A stretch of 64,000 nt of DNA, from NCBI GenBank assembly GCA_027625915.1, contig JANTQA010000045.1, positions 3,100,001 through 3,164,000 of the forward strand, read 5' to 3'. Made by a program: the position numbers and the translations under genes. The notes below the pieces were generated by a model that worked only from the letters and a program-made list of their open reading frames with translations, was not told where the DNA came from and searched no databases. Each line of letters begins with the position of its first letter. Within the stretch, counting starts at the first letter, position 1. Source of the stretch: Anaeramoeba flamelloides. Taxonomy: Eukaryota > Metamonada > Anaeramoebidae. Positions 12,501 through 24,459 of the stretch are shown here, piece after piece.

Positions 12501-13192
12501 GTAATAATCCGAATTTAAATTCAAAAAAAAAAATTAGAGAAAAAAAAATTAAAAGAAAAAAAAGTTCAAATCGTGATAATAATACTTTTACTAAAAACGA
12601 GATGGATGATTTGGCTGATTTATTAGAAGAAGTGGAAAAAAAGGAGCAGCAACAGAGACAATTAATTTTCAAGATCCCAACAGAATTAATCAAATGTAAA
12701 ATCGTTGATTTAGGTAATGCCTGTTGGTTTGATAAACATTTTTCAGTTGAAATCCAAACAAGAGAATATCGAAGTCCGGAAGTCATTTTAGGGCATGAGT
12801 ATGACTTTTCAGCAGATATTTGGTCAATGGGCTGTACAATTTTTGAACTGTTAACAGGGCATTTATTGTTTCCAACCACACCTAACTTGACAAATAATTT
12901 TTCACAGGACCATGAGCATCTCGCAATGATGATTCGATTACTGGGGAAAATTCCAACAGTGATGGTGTTGACTGGTAGAAATTCTCAAAATTTTATCGAC
13001 CAAGAAGGTAATTTGCTCCATAATTTAAGCGATATTAAAACTTGCCCTTTAAAAAAACTACTAAACGAAAAATATAATTTTTCGAAAAAAGATGCAAAAG
13101 AAATTTCCGATTTTTTGCTTCCAATGCTTGAATACGATACAAAAAAAAGAGCATCTGCAAAAGATTGTTTAAACCACACCTGGCTAAAATGA
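6577..13192 (+). CDS. SRPK-type SR-protein kinase, two exons
   Basis: Kinase that phosphorylates Ser/Arg-rich splicing factors. Exons are 6577-8617 and 11532-13192; the 2914-bp intron starts GTAATA and ends AATAATAG. Joining at phase 1 restores the SRPK-like NGKHICMVFEY. The protein is about 1233 aa. Residues ~90-230 and ~400-490 are Lys/Glu/Arg runs. The kinase domain starts near residue 585: glycine loop [15 protein letters not shown] lysine ~632, HTDIKPEN ~734-741, then a ~310-residue spacer, then VDLGNACW (Asp ~1073), [13 protein letters not shown] and the [15 protein letters not shown] helix. DLG in place of DFG, HTD, and the spacer splitting the kinase are SRPK hallmarks. The spacer has an Asn/Glu repeat and a UBA-like segment at ~933-980. 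All catalytic motifs are present, so it should be active. Confidence 0.93.
8618..11531 (+). other. Large intron of the SRPK gene
   Basis: It starts GTAATACT and ends AATAATAG. It holds AT-rich spacer, a copy of dispersed repeat D (~10070-10310) with a perfect 10-bp-stem hairpin AACTCTAAAC/GTTTAGAGTT at ~10107-10131, and no frame that looks coding. Confidence 0.8.
10070..10310. repeat. Dispersed repeat D, copy in SRPK intron
   Basis: It contains the family signature: an AACTCACAAGAATAGAGAAA block, then TTTGATT..CTCAATTCTTTTGAATTCT and AAAATCAATAGATTTTCG. Related copies lie at ~16315-16810, ~38025-38660, ~44050-44360, ~58560-59000 and ~63700-63960. Confidence 0.6.
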
Positions 13193-13737
13193 GTGAATTT
13201 TTCTTGTTATTTTCTTTAAACAATGCAAGAATACTATTTTCAGAAGTTAATGGGTTTGAGAAAATAATTTGTCTATACAACTCTTTTTTTTTATAAAAAA
13301 AACCTTTTCAAAAAAAAAAAATAAAACATTTTTTATTCGAAGATTCCTTACTTCGTATTATTTTTATTTGATATTCACTCCTTCAAAATATTTTTGTTTT
13401 TTTTTTGGTTATAGAATTCGGATTGATTAAAATACACAATTTATGATTTAGTTGCTTCTTTTTGAAATTTATTTGGCAACATACATTGAATTTAATTATG
13501 AATTGTTTGTTATTAGTAAAGTGGCTGGTAATATTTCTTTTAATTCACGATGGATTTTAAAGTATTGTGACTAATATTAGAAAATCATGATATTGTCTAA
13601 AAGGGCGATGATGGATAAATTCACAATAATAATCGATAGAATAGTAAATTTGTTGGGTATTGGTATATTCTATAAAATCTTGATAATTGCCAAAGAATCG
13701 TGATAAATGTCAAATATTATTATAAAAATTAATTGTG

Positions 13738-14315
13738 ATATGTCCTTAATAAAATTAAGTACTATTTTTTTCTGATTAATATTTTTCGAAATTAAGTTTA
13801 TAACTTAATTCATTATAACCACTGTGATAATTTTTTTTAGAATAAAAACACTCGAAACTTTTGAATATCGAAAATATTTTTTGAAATTAATGTGCACTTT
13901 TTTATTTTTTTTTGAAAAATTGGGGTTGAGAATAGCTTGAAATCAAAGAATAAGTTAATATATTAAATTAGAAAGGTTTTCCAGAGAGTTTATCTTAATA
14001 GTTTAACTTTTTTTTAAATTTACCATTTAAAACTCAAAAAAAAACATTTGAAGACCAAATTAGTGCCTTTTATGAAAAAAAAATTTCCATAATTTAGAAT
14101 TTGTTTTTGTAAATGAGTTAAAACAAGATAGTGTATCTAAAAATATACATAATTTCAAGTTTGAATTCAAGGTTTTTCACAAAAAATCTTTTCAAGAAAA
14201 AGTTAAATTAAAACTTTATTTATTTTTATTTTATCATTCAGTTTTTTTAATTCTATTTATGGAAAGTATTGGATCATTTTTTCGTTTTTAGTGTTTTTGG
14301 GTCGTAGAGGCATAT
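13738..14315 (+). mobile_element. 575-bp MITE family F, copy 1
   Basis: Starts ATATGTCCTTAATAAAATT and ends GTCGTAGAGGCATAT; the length is 578 bp. Two more copies of nearly the same length lie at 29768-30340 and (inverted) 31321-31897. Short terminal inverted repeats ATATGTCCYTA define both ends. No protein frame. Target duplication is not visible at this copy. Confidence 0.75.
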
Positions 14316-16314
14316 AATAGTTGATATATTTTAGTTTAATTGAACAATTTTTTTGTAAAGAAAAATTTTTATTTGATCAAAAAAAAATTAATAATTTTTT
14401 AAAAATGAACAATAAAAATATTTGTTTAATAATTATCCAAATCAAAAGATTAATTTATTATTATTTTTTTTTTTTTTGATTGGGTTGATTGAACGAATTT
14501 TCTTTTACATTAAAATAGTAATAATTAAAAATAAATAATCGTTTATATATTATCGGGATAAATTAGGGTTATTATAGAAACGAAAATAACAATGATAAAA
14601 AGCTTTACTGAAGTTTTTAAAGTTTGGTGAATTTATTTTAAAATATTTTCTGGATTCTATTTATTTTTTAAGGATGTTGTGTAAATTTTTAAAAGCTTTC
14701 TCAAGTGTCTAGTTATACTTTCGTTATTATAAAGATTGTGGAAAAAATTTTTTTATTTTTCTTCTTTCTTCTCTTTTCTTTGACTTCGTGTTGTAAATTC
14801 AACATCGGGGAGTTTATTAATTGACCAAAAAGAAAAATTAAAATTACACTTCTATGAATTATTTAACTTGTCAGAGAGATACCATTATTTTAAAAGCACA
14901 TTTATTTTCAACCCCCATTCAATTTGTATGAACTGGCAAAATTTAATGTTTGAAAAGAAAAAAAATAAACTATTTTTCAGTCAAACTGGCTAGTTATAAG
15001 GGTTAAAATACATGTTTTTAAAGGGTTTGGATAGATATTAGAAGAAAAATTTTATTTTGGAAATTTTCAAAATTGAAATCATTTTTTCACATTTTTAAAC
15101 ATTTTTTTTTTTTCATTTTTATTTTTCGATTTTTTTTTAAAATGTAATTCAGTTGTAAAAAATTATTTTTATTGCAAGATCAATAGTCACGAGGTAAAAA
15201 TGTGTTATTCTAAGGTTATTGAAACCATATAAAGATTGTTGAGAACTCATATTGATTTTTATTAGAATTCTCTTCGATCTTTGATCTTGATATTTGTTTA
15301 ATAAATGAAAAAATTTTCACTTCATTTTCATCTCCTTTTTCAAATAGAGACCACAAATACCAAAACACTTCGTTTGGGGGCTTGATTTAAAATAAAAGTA
15401 TGAAAAATGAAGCGAAAAATGTTTCTTATTTATTATTCAGATACCAGTAGAAGTTCAAAACAAACAATGTTGTTTTTCTCAATGGGGCCCTAAGAATTTG
15501 AATTTTTCAATTTTTAAGAAAATTTATTGATTAATTAGTTTTTGTTCAGATATATATCAACAATTCATTGAGTTTTATTATTCTTTTTAAATTTTATTTG
15601 TTCTTCAAAGGTCAATTATACAAAATAATTGATATTTGAAAAAATTTTTGGTACCCTTTGACTGAAACAGAGTTTATATTTACCGAAATAATATAAAAAA
15701 TATTCAATTAGAAACTCATTAAAATATTGAAACTTTAGCAATTAGTTCATATTTCTTTGTACCAACAAAAAAAATCAATAAATGTAAAACAATAAATATA
15801 AAACTATATTGTAAAATCCTAATACAAAATTTTGGAGAAAGTATTTAAAAAGATAAATTCATAAATAAATTTATTTATTAAAAAAAAAAAAACAATATTC
15901 AAAAATAATTCAAAACTACAACCTTAACAAGGAAAATTTTCATAAGTGATTGAATAATTCTGAAAGTTATGAATTTAAAAACTATTAAATAATTAAATCT
16001 TTTATTTATCGAAAAAAACATTCAATATAAAATTATTTTTTTGTTTTGGATTAATCGCTTTTTTGATAAAAAATTTTTTGTAAAACTCTAAATAAACCAG
16101 ACAAAATCAAAATAGATTTTATCTAGCATGTCTAATATATGAAATAATTATAATATTCTTGATATTCTTTTATAATGGTGTAGTTCGGGTTTATTAGCCA
16201 GTAGTGAATAAGAAATCTATTTTTATTTTTCAAATAAAGTGCTAAATAAAAATTTAGGGATATTGGGAAGTGTATTTACATATAGTTAAAGATCTTAGAA
16301 TGTGGATTTTTAAC

Positions 16315-16810
16315 CAGAATTCAAAATAATATTATAAAATCTTTGATTTAACTCAATTCTTTTAAATTCTGGAAAACCAAACAGTCATTTTCTAGAGTTT
16401 TCTGTTTTATCTGAAAATCAATTGATTTTCGTTAGGTTTTTTTGAGTTTTCTATTTATTTAGAGAATCAATAGATTTTCGTTAGGTTTTTTTTATTTTTG
16501 AAATAAACAGAAAATTTATTAAATTTTTGGTTTATTTCAAAAAGTAAAAAAAAAACCTAGAATACTTCAAAATAAAATAGAAAACATAAAAAAACCTAGA
16601 AAACTTCACAAATAAAATAGAAAACTCTAGAAAATAGCTGTTTGGTTTTCCAGAATTTAAAAGAATTGAGTTAAATCAAAGATTTTAAAATATTATTTTG
16701 AATTCTTGAAAGCCGCCATTGGGTTTTTTTTTAATTTAAGAAATAAAAAGAAAATTTAAGAAATTTTATTTTTATTTCAACAATTAAAAAAAAACCTAGG
16801 CACTTGACGA
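16315..16810. repeat. Dispersed repeat D with long hairpin
   Basis: Arms 16315-16410 and 16613-16707 are inverted copies with few mismatches (landmarks ACTCAATTCTTTTAAATTCT and its complement, TCTAGAGTTTTCT/AGAAAACTCTAGA). They bracket ~200 bp that itself carries inverted GTTAGGTTTTTT/AAAAAACCTAG blocks. A GC-richer end (GGCACTTGACGACACTCTAC) follows at 16798-16817. It looks like a fold-back MITE of the repeat D family. Confidence 0.75.
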
Positions 16811-17534
16811 CACTCTACTATACGTGACATCACTTCCTGAAATCCTTAAAATTCAGTTATCTTTTTTATCCCAGTAATAATTTAGGTAGGATTATAGTAC
16901 ATAGGATATATTTTCTTTAAAAAGTGAAAAGAATTATTCCCAAACCAAGAAATGAAAAAGAAAAAATAAAAACAAGAGATAAAAGAGTGTTAGGATTTAT
17001 CGGTAAGGGTTAAGTGCTCAAGAGCTCTTAATCCGTTAAAGAGAGAGTTTTGAAGTGACTAAATTTGTGACTCCTAATTCAAAGAGTTGTCAAAAGAAGC
17101 TTTTAAATTCAGTCATTAGAAGTATTTTAAACTCTACTTGGTTTTCTGGAAATAAAAGAGAGTAAAAAAAATAAACAAAAAAAGAACAAACTTCTTTATA
17201 AATTGTTTTTTTTCTACATCAGGGGTTGAATGGGTTAAAAATACCAAAATTTTGTTTTTGGGAAAATTTTTAAGGATCTTATAGTCTTGAACTTCACCAA
17301 ATAAAAAGCACACTTGAAAAGTAATATTTTTATCTTCAATTACATTATTTCCATAAATCTTTTTTTTATGAAACCAATGCTGAATTAATTATAAATAATA
17401 GTTTTGAACTTTCATTTTACAAACTACTTATTATTGTATAAAATATATCTTGAAAGAGAATTTTGTTTATGTTCACCTTAAATTAATCATTTTTTTAACA
17501 TATTTTTTCCTCTTGTTGAGATCTTTTCACTTTC

Positions 17535-18356
17535 ATGAACAATAAGGAAGTACTTCAAAGTAATGACGATCTTAACAACCTCCAACAAAAGCTATCAAAT
17601 TTACTACGCGAGCGTGACGAATTAGCAACAACGTATTCGCTTTTAAATCAAAAATACGATGAAATTTCAAGCGTCAACCAAGAGAACCAAAAAAAAGAAA
17701 AAGAAAAAGAAAAATTTCCAAAAAAAAACTCTGGTTTAGATAAAGTGTCGCACCAATTGTTAGAAATATGTAAATTAAGCGGAATCACGATTAGCCAACT
17801 TGACGAACAGCAAATCTTGATTCAATTACAGACACTGTATAAAGGTGTTTTATTAGAGGTTTATAGTATTATTCTTGTCAAAGAATCCAAAACTAACAAA
17901 CTAATACCTTACAAGCATACAATCCCACACTTTATTCAATTCCAAATGATTTCAAAGGAACTACTGAATTCAAATTTTGAAGAATACCTGAATACAATTT
18001 ACAATTTGATGAATTCTTTTGTATCAAGGCGTGAACAATATAACGAATGTAAAGAAAAAATCACAAAAGAAAAACAAAAGATCTCCATTTTTTGTTCAAA
18101 CCAACAATATCTACAAATTGAAATTGAATTCAACAAACTACCTACAGAAAAAAAGAAAAAGAAAAAGGGGCCCTTTAGAGCCCAGCTGTTTTATGACAAG
18201 TCTTCAATACTCCCAAGCAAAGTAAATGTTTTTCGAGAAGTTGATGATGAGGACAATAATCGCAAAATTTGGAAAATGGTTAACCAAAATAAAGCCCATT
18301 CTTCCTTTTTAAAGAACTACTTAGCACAAGCTTTGATGGAGCTGTCTTTATTGTAA
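17535..18356 (+). CDS. CENP-O/Mcm21-like inner kinetochore protein
   Basis: CENP-O (Mcm21 in yeast, Mal2 in fission yeast) is a subunit of the COMA/CCAN complex that links centromeric chromatin to the outer kinetochore. This 273-residue product has the family layout: an N-terminal coiled coil (~10-58), a Lys/Glu linker, then a region that would form RWD folds. The recognisable stretch is LYKGVLLEVYSIIL (101-114), YKHTIPHFIQF (126-136) and a following helix with FVSRREQY, matching the family pattern of a His-Thr-Ile-Pro turn followed by an Arg-Arg helix. Length fits (family ~290-370). The start is the ATG at 17535 and the single exon ends at 18356. The call rests on remembered family motifs; a different RWD kinetochore protein (such as CENP-P) is the main alternative. 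Confidence 0.6.
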   Translation: MNNKEVLQSNDDLNNLQQKLSNLLRERDELATTYSLLNQKYDEISSVNQENQKKEKEKEKFPKKNSGLDKVSHQLLEICKLSGITISQLDEQQILIQLQTLYKGVLLEVYSIILVKESKTNKLIPYKHTIPHFIQFQMISKELLNSNFEEYLNTIYNLMNSFVSRREQYNECKEKITKEKQKISIFCSNQQYLQIEIEFNKLPTEKKKKKKGPFRAQLFYDKSSILPSKVNVFREVDDEDNNRKIWKMVNQNKAHSSFLKNYLAQALMELSLL

Positions 18357-18491
18357 TTAATATTAATTAGATAAAGAAATAAAATATGAAAACATTTTTT
18401 TTATCGTTAAAGAAAGATTTAAAAGAATCTATTTGTTTGGTTTATTTTTTGTTATAGAGTCTTGTTGAAAAAGTGTGACAAAAATATCCCG

Positions 18492-18542
18492 AAAATGGTT
18501 ATCATTCTTCAAGAAACACACTTGAAGTAATATAACCATTTT
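18492..18542 (+). repeat. Hairpin 3' of the CENP-O-like gene
   Basis: AAAATGGTTAT..CTTCAAG pairs with CTTGAAG..ATAACCATTTT around a 7-nt loop. It lies about 135 bp after the CENP-O-like stop codon, so it could fall in the 3' untranslated region or be a tiny MITE. Confidence 0.5.
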
Positions 18543-20808
18543 ACAATGTTTTTTGGTGTGCTTTTTTATAACAACTTTGTCAAATTTAATCTTTATTTCA
18601 AGAACGTTTCGAAAGTGATTTGGATTATAAATTAATTAAATGTTCAAAAATTTCTTCATTTAATGGGGCAATTATTCACTAAAATAAAAATAATAAATAA
18701 AAAAAAACTGCGAAGAATGATGCTTATTAAAGATAACTAAGCTAAAATTCATTAGGAATTTTCAACAATATTATAATTTTAATGAAAAATCGGTAAAAGA
18801 GTGATTAAATTATTTTATTATGATAATGTAGATTATTATCATTTTTTTTTTTTTTTGCTGATAATCTGAATTATTTCTGAAAATATTCAAAAATTGAGAT
18901 AATCAACAAACTTGCGATCGTCAAAAAAAAAAAAGTCAAAAATTGAAAATAATTTTCAAGTTTTAATTTATTTGGGAAAAAAAAGAACTTGAAAATTCAA
19001 TAAGTATAAAAAATAATGTAACTCTGTTATATTATTTAGATTTTCTGTAACAGAATAAATATATATCTTTTTTTTTTTTGAGTTGGTAATGATATGATCA
19101 GAAATAATTATAAAACTTGTGAAAACTAAACTCTATTTCAAAAATTGTGACTCACCTGATATAAAAAATTTGAAAAAAAAAAAAGCATAGTATTTTGGAA
19201 ACAAGAGCAATTAATAATTAGATCTTATTAATAAGTCACTTTTAATTTATTATAAAAATCTGAAAAACCTGATAATTTAATAATTAAAAAAAAAAAAAAA
19301 TCATAAACTAAAAAAAAAAGTGAATCACACTTTTAGGAATGAGTATTACTGATTTTTTATAACTGAAATTTCAATGTAAAAAGGGTTAACAAGAAGATGT
19401 TTTGGGAATAAGCAAATTCATTTTAAAAGACATTACATATTCCAAATTTTCTTAGTTATTATTATTATTTTTTTTTTTTTCATCTTGACTTTCTTCAAAA
19501 CAGGAATTCTAAAAGGCAATAAAAAAAATTCAAAATCAATTGAAACAGAAAAAGAAGAATTTAAAAAAATTAGAAAAAATATTTTGAAAAATTTGTCAAA
19601 AAAAAAAGAAAAAGAAAAAGAAAAAGAAAAAAATGTAAGAAATTAGTGATAAAAATTTTGATCTAAAAAATGAAAAAGATATTTTGAATAAGAGTATATT
19701 ATAGAGTACAGCATACTTAACTTCAAATAGCATTATAATGTGGGTCAAAATTTTTGAAAAAAATGTTTTTTTTAAGTGTTTTATAAATTTAAAATTTTGA
19801 TCTGATGTTAAACTCATGATGTCTTATTTTATCTCTCTTTATTTAAAAATTTGCGCTGTGTTCCCACAATTATTTGTTCAATTGGTTTATATTACATACT
19901 AAAATTCTCTAAATGTTTTTTAAAAGGATATATATTCAATATATTTTAATTTATTTATAAAATTAAAGTGGTCAAAAAACAATTTTCATCCATTAGACTT
20001 TCCAAAATTCAAATAAAAAAATAGGTCAAAATTTTAAATTTGTTCAATTCTTTGAAAAACTAAAAATCATCAACAATTTATCTTCTCTTTTCAGGATTTT
20101 TTTAAAAATAAAAAAAAATAATAATATTTCAACAAAAAAAAACGAAAAACCTTGAACAATAAGGTTAGATGTTTTAAAATCCAAAATAAAAAATATTTAA
20201 CTCTACTATTTAATATTCTTATAAATCTTTAATTGTGTTTTAAAATTATTGGTTACTTAATTCTTCGATTATGATCTAAAATATAATGTTATGTGAAATA
20301 TTTGGAATTTAAACTTGGTTAATGGGTAAAAAAGTATATAGAGTCTATTTAGGATTATTAAACTTTCTTTTTCAAAACTATTGTTTAGTTTAATTTGAAT
20401 TCAATTGGATTTGTTGAATGAAAAAAGATTATAACTTGTTATATATAAGCTAAATTTCAAAAATAGGGTCATCATTAGTATTTTCTAAATTATTGGTATG
20501 TGTGTTGTGTTAACCAAATATTCTGAACCCAATATCTTTTAAAAGTCATTATTGAATATTTAATATCAAGAAACAATCTTCTTTTAATGAAAATTTCCCA
20601 AAGTTGAATTCATTTTTTTGCAATTGTTCTTTCAAAATGATTCCATATTTTTATTTTTATGTTGAATGAACAAGAACATTTTTGAAAATCGTGAATATTC
20701 AAGAGATGAGATTAATTAGCATTGGGGAAAGGGATTGTAAAATTCAAAGAAAGTAAAACACCCAAGAAGTGTTTGCTTTGAAAACAAGTATCAACCAAAT
20801 TTGCTTTA

Positions 20809-21151
20809 ATGAGTTACAATGGTTCCTTGAAAAGTGAAGAAATAGCAAGATCAAATAAGATCTTCTTTTCTCTTTCATTTGGAGACAATGTGATGAATGT
20901 GATCGTATTCATTTTATCTTTGAGTTCTTTGTTGTACATTCAAAAAATTGGTTTTGTTTTCGTTTTCTTTTCTTTTTCTTTTTCTTTTTCTTTCTTTTGT
21001 TGAGATTCTTTTTATCTTGAAAAAGGTATCAAGGAAAGTTTGGGTTGATACCAAATGGGTGAATAGTAAAAATCTGATAACTCTGATGGAAAGTTGTTTC
21101 AAAAGGTTCTTGGAAGCAATGGTGAATCTTAAATGGATAATTTTAAGATGA
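20809..21151 (+). other. Coding-like patch of unknown nature
   Basis: From ATG at 20809 a frame encodes MSYNGSLKSEEIARSNKIFF... and ends in a Phe/Ser run made by a (TTTTTC)n tract at ~20970-20995. Another frame after it reads KVWVDTKWVNSKNLITLMES. Base composition and amino-acid mix are less AT-driven than the surroundings. I recognise no family. It could be exons of an unseen gene or a decayed fragment. Confidence 0.2.
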
Positions 21152-22528
21152 AAAATCATTTCAAAAAATAGGGTCAGATTTATTTTTTTTCTTAATGGGT
21201 TTCTTTTCTCTATTCTTTTATTAGAAATAATAATTAAAACAGAAAAGGGTGTTTTAGACAGTTATTTTTAAGTTTTAAGTTCTGATTTTTCTGGGTTGAG
21301 TTTTGGTATTCACTAAATGAGAAACTACATTTTTTTTTAAATCAAAAATTTGCCCCTATTTTTGAAATTAAGCTTATATATATATATTATGTTATTTTAA
21401 GTTTTTTTTTCTGGGTATACATTATATTACATAAGGTATTTCAAAAAATTTGGGGAATTTTTTTTTACATTTCATAAAAAATAAGTTTTTTTAGTGGATG
21501 GTAATCATTAATCAACTATGCCAAATTAAGTTTAATATTTATACCGAGTGAACCAACCACTTTATGTATTTAATTCAAAACATGTTAGTTGAAATATTCC
21601 CAAAAAATGAAAAAAAAAAATAGCACTTTTTTTGGTTAAAGTAATGTACGACCAATTTCAATAAAAAACTGAAAATATGGAAAGCGAACAAATGATTTTT
21701 TAAACACAAAAACGCAGTTATATGTTTTTAATTATATTGTAAATTTTGTTGAGATTATACAAGTTCGGAAAATAATTTTTTTGATCAAAAAGAAAATAAT
21801 AAACACTAATTTTCACCATAAAAAAATATCAGATAAAATCGAGATCAGAAATTTAATATATTTTATTTATGCAATACAATACTATGAAACAAATTCAATT
21901 ATTATCAAGAATCTATAAATGGTGGTTAATAATTTTATATATTTAAATCCTTTTTTGAAGAATAGGTTACATAAATATATTACAAAATAAATTTGCCCCT
22001 CTTTCTTGGAAATAGCTTATACATTTATTCCATGTTTATAATTGTTTTTATCGTTAGATTTTGTATTAACAAATAAACATTTTTAGAAAAATCAAAAAAA
22101 ATATTTTTGATCTATAATCTTGAAAATACCACAATTCAAACATTTTCCAAAATTAATATAAATTTTCAAAATAGAAACCAAAATTCATCTTTTAATGTAC
22201 TATAAGTTAACTAAAACTTCCAAAAAATGTTATCTTTTTTAAAAAAAGAAAATCAATTAACTATTTATTGATTTAAAAGATTAAATTAATTGAAAAAAGT
22301 AAAAAAAGTAAAAATTTTTTTGTCTGATCATTTCAAGTGAATTTCTTTCGCTACCAATTATTTTTTCAAAAAAATATTAAAAAATGATCAAAAATAATTA
22401 CTTTAAAAATATTGTATTTAAAGGGGTGATTTATGTTTTATTTATTTTAAAAAAAATAAATTTAATTTCTAGATTTTATATTTAAAATTTCTGTAATCAA
22501 TAAATACAGTCTTTTTTGCTCTATGGAA

Positions 22529-23813
22529 TTAATTTTTTGTTCTTCTTTTTTTTTTTTTATTTTGAGTTTTTTTTCCTTGGTTATTTTGTTTCTTTTTTGT
22601 GATTTTTTCTGGTTTTTTACGTTTTTTTGTTTCATTTTTCTTCTTGTTGTTATTCTTTTTTTGAGGTGTTTTCTTTTGGTTTGGCTTTGTGTTTTGTTTT
22701 TTGGGACTTTTTTTCTCGTTCTTCACATTGGCATTCTTATTCTTCTTCCCGTTGGTTGCTTTTCCTTGTTTCTTTCCTTTTTTGTTTCCTTTATTTTTTT
22801 TTTCGTTTTTCTTTTCTTCGTCTTGTTTGTTCTTCTTTACAAGTTCTTCAAATCCTCCAAAATTGTAATTAATCCCTAATTTTGCAAGTTTTTTTCTTTT
22901 TTTTTTCTCTTTTTTAACTAATTTTTGGAGTGATTTTTTCTGTTGTTTTGTTGTTTTTTCACTATTGTAATTCTCAACAAATTTTTCTTTGTTGTTGTTT
23001 ATTTTGAAATTAAAAAATGTTTTTGGATGGATCTTGGAGGGTTCAATATATTCAACTTTAAGGAGCTTTCCGTACATCATGTATCCGTCCATTGTATCTG
23101 CAGCAATTTTGGCTACAGAATCGGAAAAAAATTCAATAAATCCATAACCTCTTGATTTCCCAGTCTTTGAGTGCAAAATGGAATTTGGTAAATAAAATAA
23201 AAAATTACGTAATAAAAGTAAAAATTAAAATAAAAAAATAAAGATTGTCAATTTGAAGAAAAAAGGGGTATTGGTTAGGAGTCGTTTGTCGTTTGTTTTT
23301 TAAGACAAAGATCTTTCGAAAGATTGAAAAAAAAAAAAAAAGAAAAAGAAATAGTCTTTTTGGGATGTAGAATCAAACCTTAGGATTTCTGGATAATCGT
23401 AATCTTTTTATTTTACCATATTGTGTAAAATATTTTTTTATTTGGTTTTCTTCAAACCCATATGGTAATTTGCCAATATAAACAACTCCTCTATTTTCAG
23501 AAATTTCTTCATCTAAATCTTCTTGACTTACTTCAGTTACGATTTTGATTTTCTTTTTATTTAATTGTTTTTGAAAGTTTTGTTTTGTTTTGTTTTGTTT
23601 TCCTTTTTGTTTTTTTTTCTGGTCTTTCTTTTGGTTTTTATTCACTTGACCTTTCTTTTCTTTTTGTGGTTCTCCTTGTTTCTTTCCTTGCTTCACTTTT
23701 TTGGTTTGTTTTTTTGGTTCTTCTTGGACTTTCTTTGCTTGGTTATTTTTTTTCTTGTTCTTTTTTTTTTTTTTTTTTTTTTTTTTGTTGGACATCTGGT
23801 TTGTTTTCTTCAT
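22529..23813 (-). CDS. NIFK/Nop15-like nucleolar RRM protein, two exons
   Basis: Homologue of the Ki-67 FHA-interacting nucleolar phosphoprotein (yeast Nop15), an RRM protein needed for large ribosomal subunit maturation. Exons are 23379-23813 and 22529-23164; the 214-bp intron begins GTTTGATT and ends CACTCAAAG. The phase-0 join gives RLRLSRNPKTGKSRGYGFIEF, which follows NIFK closely. RNP2 is VVYIGKLP, RNP1 is KSRGYGFIEF, followed by the conserved VAKIAADTMDGYMMYGKLL. Both tails are extremely Lys-rich, as expected for a nucleolar protein. The start at 23813 is simply the first ATG in frame. Upstream, an acidic reading in another frame (WEVENLDSEDSIPEINEE, from 23859) runs into a 26-nt poly(A) tract and could be the true N terminus; a 6-nt exon ATGAAT|GTAAGC at 23984-23979 would supply its start. 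Confidence 0.85.
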
Positions 23814-24459
23814 TAATTTCCGGGATTGAATCCTCTGAATCTAAATTTTCGACTTCCCACTTTTTATGAAACAGATTAGTTAACAAGAATTCAAATTTAG
23901 ATCAAAGAAGTGTAAAGACAATTAAAAAAAAAGAAAAAAAAAAAAAAAGCAAATAGATTAAAAATTCGTTTCGCTTACATTCATTTCTCAAGCAATTTAA
24001 ATAAATAATAAAATAAAAAAAAATGATTTAGTGCACACAATTTCTAGATTTTGCTTGTTTAGTTGAGAATTATACTTTCGATAGGAAAATTAAATACTGT
24101 TTTTAAAAATATCTCAATTTTACGTAATCTCTGAAAAAAAAATTAATTTGTTTCTTTTAATGAAATTTTTTGAACTAATGTGAGTTTCTTATATTCTTAT
24201 CGACTGATTTACAAGTCATCGTGTGTATTATTTAGCCTGTTTGGTTTTAATCATCGATATTGAATTAGTTGATCATAGGAATTCTCAATAATAAATAAAT
24301 AGATGAAATTCAAAAATTATTCTTGAAACTAACTTCTTAATTATCTCCCACTTGGAAAACAAGATTGATCTCGATTTACTTTCTTAAATTTAAATTTGTT
24401 AAGGGACAAATAATCAGATAAAAAAAAAACAAAATAATTTAATAGTAAATTGAAAAAAA

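Larger units (their letters stand above)
13193..17534. other. Spacer between SRPK and CENP-O-like genes
   Basis: No gene seen. It contains the ~575-bp MITE (13738-14315), the hairpin of repeat D (16315-16810), and a 28-nt near-palindrome at 17007-17034 (GGGTTAAG..CTTAATCC around GCTCAAGAGC). The segment 15250-15360 resembles 37750-37830 weakly. Confidence 0.6.
18357..22528. other. Spacer between CENP-O-like and NIFK-like genes
   Basis: No confident gene. It holds a hairpin at 18492-18542, long poly(A)/poly(T) runs and a GC-richer patch at ~20700-21160 described separately. The rest is plain AT-rich sequence. Confidence 0.55.

Noticed and set aside
17007-17034. tRNA-like or operator-like palindrome upstream of the CENP-O-like gene
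   Set aside because: It is a single hairpin with no cloverleaf or T-loop; it could be chance, so I did not list it as a gene or site.
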